Source: Elusimicrobiales bacterium (GTDB taxonomy: Bacteria > Elusimicrobiota > Elusimicrobia > Elusimicrobiales > UBA9959). Taken from it: a stretch of 37,546 nt of DNA. Positions 34,446 to 37,546 of this stretch are shown here, piece after piece. The stretch is taken from assembly GCA_024681855.1 (NCBI GenBank), contig JAILAB010000046.1:1-37546 (forward strand). The letters run 5' to 3'. Each line of letters opens with the position of its first letter. Position 1 is the stretch's first letter. Position numbers and translations under genes: made by a program. Under the pieces are notes generated by a model that had not been told where the DNA came from, ran no database searches, and was given only the letters and a program-made list of their open reading frames with translations.

Positions 34446-36992
34446 TTAAATCCTTATTCCCATGGTAAAAATATTTTTGCCGTCTTTGCGCTCGTATTCT
34501 ACCGTGTCCATGGATTTCTTCACTATGAAAATTCCGAGGCCGCCTATTTTCCTTTCTTCTGCCGTAAGCGTTATGTCAGGGTCTGCCTGTTCCAGCGGAT
34601 TGTATGGAATGCCTGTGTCCTCAAATGAAATGAAAAAAGCCCCGTTTTTGACCTCTGTGATTATGTCGGCCTGGCCAGGATACTCATAGGCATAATGCAC
34701 AATGTTTGAAAATATTTCTTCAGCAGAAATTAGAATCTTTGTCTGTTTCGCAGGCGGCAGGCCTGCATCTTCGCTTTTGGTTTTAATGAATTCCGCAACA
34801 TTATCCCATTCTTCAATTTTTGCTTTAAAAGTTCTTCTTTCCATGACATTAAAGTTTTGCTTCTCGTTTATGTTAACATTATCTGAAAATTCAGGCTGTT
34901 TATGCAATGGCTTTGCTTCCTGCTGATAGTTATTCTCCGCAGGTGAAAGGCTTGTGTTTCCTAAATTTTTTTTCTCTATCCCTGCATCTGCGGCATTATG
35001 TCCGGTATATATCAGTTCCAGCATTGTTATATCGTCTGTCTGCTGCGCTTCTCCGGCAAAATTGTCAATGTCTTTTTTCAGCATTGCAAGCGTTTCCGCC
35101 GGACTCATAGAATCATCTGCCTTGCTTAATGTTTCCTTAAGCCTGGCGCTGCCATACAAAGAGCCGTTTTTGTCTTGGGCTTCTGTTATTCCGTCGGTAT
35201 AAAGGAATAATCTGTCGCCTTGCTTAAGATTCAGCTTTCCGCTTTTATATCTTATGCCGGAATATGCTCCTAAAACCATATTTTTCAAAGGTTTGATAAA
35301 TTCATATTTCCCGCCTGTTTTCAGAAGCGGCGGATTATGCCCTGCATTCACATATTCCATTTCTCCGGTCTTAAGGTTTAAGGAGCCCATGAACACGGTA
35401 ACGAACATTTCAGCTTCATTGTTAACGCACAGTTTTTCATTGACTTTGTTAAAGACCTCTTCTAATGAAATATTGCTTTCTGCAATGGTATTAAGTATTA
35501 CTTTTGACATCATCATGAATAGGGCGGCAGGTATGCCCTTGCCTGAAACGTCTGCTATGAGCACGGCATATTTGTCTTTATCAAGATAGAAACAGTCATA
35601 GAAGTCTCCTCCGACTTCTTTAGCAGGATGCATGGCTGCCGTAACGGAGAAACTGGGGTCTTTTGGAAATTCAGCCGTCATGCTGGCATTCTGTATGCGT
35701 CTTGCTACTTCCATGTCTCTTGCCATGTTTTGTTCAAAGGCATAAGATTTCTTTTCTTTCTCTATATACTTTATAAGATTGTCCTTCATGTTCCTAAAAG
35801 CGTTTGCCAGAGTTCCTATTTCGTCTTTACCGTATAAGTTAGGAAAACGAGCGGTAAAATTTCCATTTCCGTATTCATTGGCTACATTGGAAAGCTTTTT
35901 CAGGTTTTTTGTAAGATCTCGGCTTAATACTGTTATAAATATTATGAGTATAGTTATTGTGGCAAGCTGCGCTAAAAGAATTTCAAAATTGAATTTTCTT
36001 AAATCCTGAAAAAAAGCTTCTATCGTGAAAACGAGGCATACTCCCCATTTTGTATTTGGTATGACGTCATAGAAAGATACGACTGAAGAGCCTTGCACTA
36101 CTGTTGATTTTTTCATGTAAAGCATGCCATTATGGCCTTTAGCCATTTCTTCCCCGATAGTCTGAAGCTCTTTTATGCCTGTTTCCTTTGCAAGGTCAAA
36201 AATTGTTTTTTCCATTTTCACGTCTGGCGATGGATGTGATATGTACAGGCCTTTTTTTGACAACAGCAGAGCTTTTCCGTTGCCGTTATATGCGATGTTC
36301 TCAAAATAATGCTGCAATCCTTTCAGACTTATGGTTATGCCGGTTATTCCTTTCCAGTCTTTGCCATTTTCTTGTTTAAATGGCAAAGCGAAGGTTACCA
36401 GCACCGGGTTCCCTTCCTCGTCATCAGCCACATAAGGCTCAGTCCAAGTTTGTCCCTGTTTTTCCATTGTTTCTGTAAACCATTCCCTTGTCTGGTAAAG
36501 CTCAAGTTTGTTTGTGGATTCTGTAATGAAGCTGACAGGAATTCCCGGACCTTGTTCCTTATTTTTGATTTTTATGATCTGGTTCAGGCTTCCAGTTTTT
36601 TTTCCATTAGGGAATATGTAAACAAATGCTCCGTTTATGAGCGTGTTTTCAGGATCAATTGTTTTAATTATTGTCTGAGTATTATAAGAAAAGTCGCTAA
36701 GAGAGAAGTTTTTTTCTCTTTCTAATAAATGAGCTACAAGCTTTGTTCCTGATTCCGTTTTTCTGATTACATTTAATGTTACATCGGATATTATGTCTGA
36801 TATTGTATCATTCGCAGCGTCTATTATTTTCCTCTCCATGTATGGACGAATGTGTCCTGATATGAATATCCATATTCCGCTGATTGCAATAACCAGGAGT
36901 ATTATTATTGAAAAATTCAGCCTTAAGGCAAAGGGAAGGTCAAAGAACCAATGCCGGAATTTTTTCATTTGAAGCTTTATGTGTTTTTTCAT
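34446..36992 (-). CDS. Membrane sensor with dCache, HAMP, SpoIIE-type PP2C phosphatase and RsbW-type kinase domains
   Basis: The 848-residue protein runs as follows. TM1 is at ~26-46. An extracytoplasmic dCache-like sensor spans ~47-330 (WFTETMEKQGQTWTEPY is typical). TM2 is at ~335-357, a HAMP domain at ~358-412 and a coiled coil at ~410-437. The SpoIIE PP2C domain spans ~440-665, with GGDFYD (461-466), DVSGKG (481-486), YTDG (598-601) and QTDD (651-654) holding the metal-binding acids. After a low-complexity linker (~670-715), an RsbW/SpoIIAB-like ATPase (~720-848) has the N-box EEIFSNIVHYAYEY, DTG and GGLGIFIVKK. Phosphatase and antagonist-kinase/anti-sigma functions thus sit in one chain. 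Likely clients are STAS proteins such as those at 29439-29735 and inside the fusion protein. Confidence 0.93.
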   Translation of the reverse strand: MKKHIKLQMKKFRHWFFDLPFALRLNFSIIILLVIAISGIWIFISGHIRPYMERKIIDAANDTISDIISDVTLNVIRKTESGTKLVAHLLEREKNFSLSDFSYNTQTIIKTIDPENTLINGAFVYIFPNGKKTGSLNQIIKIKNKEQGPGIPVSFITESTNKLELYQTREWFTETMEKQGQTWTEPYVADDEEGNPVLVTFALPFKQENGKDWKGITGITISLKGLQHYFENIAYNGNGKALLLSKKGLYISHPSPDVKMEKTIFDLAKETGIKELQTIGEEMAKGHNGMLYMKKSTVVQGSSVVSFYDVIPNTKWGVCLVFTIEAFFQDLRKFNFEILLAQLATITILIIFITVLSRDLTKNLKKLSNVANEYGNGNFTARFPNLYGKDEIGTLANAFRNMKDNLIKYIEKEKKSYAFEQNMARDMEVARRIQNASMTAEFPKDPSFSVTAAMHPAKEVGGDFYDCFYLDKDKYAVLIADVSGKGIPAALFMMMSKVILNTIAESNISLEEVFNKVNEKLCVNNEAEMFVTVFMGSLNLKTGEMEYVNAGHNPPLLKTGGKYEFIKPLKNMVLGAYSGIRYKSGKLNLKQGDRLFLYTDGITEAQDKNGSLYGSARLKETLSKADDSMSPAETLAMLKKDIDNFAGEAQQTDDITMLELIYTGHNAADAGIEKKNLGNTSLSPAENNYQQEAKPLHKQPEFSDNVNINEKQNFNVMERRTFKAKIEEWDNVAEFIKTKSEDAGLPPAKQTKILISAEEIFSNIVHYAYEYPGQADIITEVKNGAFFISFEDTGIPYNPLEQADPDITLTAEERKIGGLGIFIVKKSMDTVEYERKDGKNIFTMGIRI

Positions 36993-37190
36993 ACATTCAG
37001 TCTTTTGCTAAAGATAAGCCATTTTATTCAATTATAAAAAATAAACGCAATGCCGCGCTAAGAAAAAACAAATTAAGCCCTTATGTTTATTTTTAACCTC
37101 TTTTTATAATCTGAAATTATGTAAAAAATAGCCTTAATTTATGGTAAAATTTATTTAGTTTTTACAATATCTGTACTAAGGAGGAAAATG
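36993..37190. other. Divergent promoter region between the PP2C/RsbW sensor and the SPFH gene
   Basis: The ~198-nt AT-rich gap holds a consensus minus-strand TATAAT (forward 37031-37036) that would give a ~35-nt leader for the sensor gene, though without a good -35. It also holds a plus-strand extended -10 (TG-G-TAAAAT, 37142-37150) for the SPFH gene, again with no -35. The SPFH gene has a consensus AAGGAGG at 37178-37184. Confidence 0.4.
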
Positions 37191-37546
37191 ATGTTTTTCT
37201 ATGTAATTCTAATATTAGCCATAGTTTTTGCTTTTATGGCTGTCAAAACAGTTCCGCAGGGCATGGAATATACAGTTGAGAGATTCGGTAAATTTACTCA
37301 TACCCTTAAGCCTGGCCTTAATGTGATTATCCCCATCATTGACACAATAGGCAGCGCAGTTAACATGATGGAACAGGTGCTTGATGTTCCTTCACAGGAA
37401 GTCATCACGAAAGATAATGCCATGATACGTGTTGATGGCGTTGTTTTCTATCAGATTATGAATGCCTCAAAAGCAGTGTATGAGGTGCGCAATCTTCATT
37501 TAGCCATACTTAATCTTGTTATGACAAATATCCGTACGGTAATGGG
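37191..37546 (+). CDS. SPFH/band-7 (stomatin-like) membrane protein, 5' part only
   Basis: I translated the plus strand from the ATG to the window end (about 118 residues). An N-terminal membrane helix (FFYVILILAIVFAFMAV) is followed by the SPFH start TVPQGMEYTVERFGKF. Then come KPGLNVIIPIIDTI, VLDVPSQEVITKDNAMI and VDGVVFYQI, all characteristic of the stomatin/HflK-C-like band-7 family, closest to the YbbK/QmcA type. Two adjacent in-frame ATGs exist; the second (37191) has AAGGAGG at an ideal 6-nt spacing, so I use it. Such proteins form membrane microdomain rings and regulate proteases; here a partner NfeD-type gene might follow outside the window. Confidence 0.93.
   Translation, partial: MFFYVILILAIVFAFMAVKTVPQGMEYTVERFGKFTHTLKPGLNVIIPIIDTIGSAVNMMEQVLDVPSQEVITKDNAMIRVDGVVFYQIMNASKAVYEVRNLHLAILNLVMTNIRTVM

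Overview
The window is a gene-dense chromosomal segment, about 40-45% GC by eye, from a Gram-negative, LPS-making bacterium. Support for this is a Kdo transferase (WaaA/KdtA), Lol-type lipoprotein signals, a PorV-like outer-membrane barrel protein and a secreted metalloprotease with a FlgD-like C-terminal domain. A pyrophosphate-dependent phosphofructokinase and class II aldolase suggest a fermentative lifestyle. My best guess is Elusimicrobiota or another lineage with PorV-type proteins. This is an inference from gene content; no rRNA or phylogenetic marker was compared.

Left third (1-11.3 kb): one long minus-strand gene series running yebC-ruvC-ruvA-ruvB-spoIID-queA-tgt-yajC-secD-secF-hypothetical-waaA, with many overlapping start/stop codons. 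It joins two arrangements known from enterobacteria (yebC-ruvCAB and queA-tgt-yajC-secDF) through a SpoIID-domain protein. waaA is cut by the window edge. The series starts at a promoter whose -10 box lies in a 16-bp perfect palindrome shared with the divergent tRNA-Arg(UCG) gene.

Middle (11.4-29.3 kb): a plus-strand envelope operon (M4-like metalloprotease, PorV-like protein, two small lipoproteins, diacylglycerol-kinase-family lipid kinase). A minus-strand block follows (membrane protein, era, DUF296/PPC protein). Then come class II fructose-bisphosphate aldolase with a clear promoter and terminator, a HI0933/BaiN-family flavoprotein that looks leaderless, a MITE/REP-like palindromic element, a minus-strand pair of secreted/anchored proteins (one FlgO/CsgG-like), an RDD protein, a DUF445 protein, and PPi-phosphofructokinase with its own terminator.

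Right (29.4-37.5 kb): the accessory and most interesting part. A minus-strand operon encodes a RelA/SpoT-type (p)ppGpp synthetase, then a three-domain fusion (SpoT-like HD hydrolase + STAS-like + aminoglycoside-phosphotransferase-like kinase), then a stand-alone STAS anti-sigma-antagonist-like protein. About 5 kb further on is a membrane sensor carrying both a SpoIIE-type PP2C phosphatase and an RsbW-type ATPase/kinase domain. Together these look like a partner-switching network physically joined to alarmone synthesis and hydrolysis. Between them sit a PriA-N-like hypothetical protein and a DUF5131 (Gp37/Gp68-like) protein with a CX6CX2C cluster motif. The window ends inside an SPFH/band-7 (stomatin-like) gene.

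No CRISPR array, insertion sequence, rRNA or prophage structural gene was seen.
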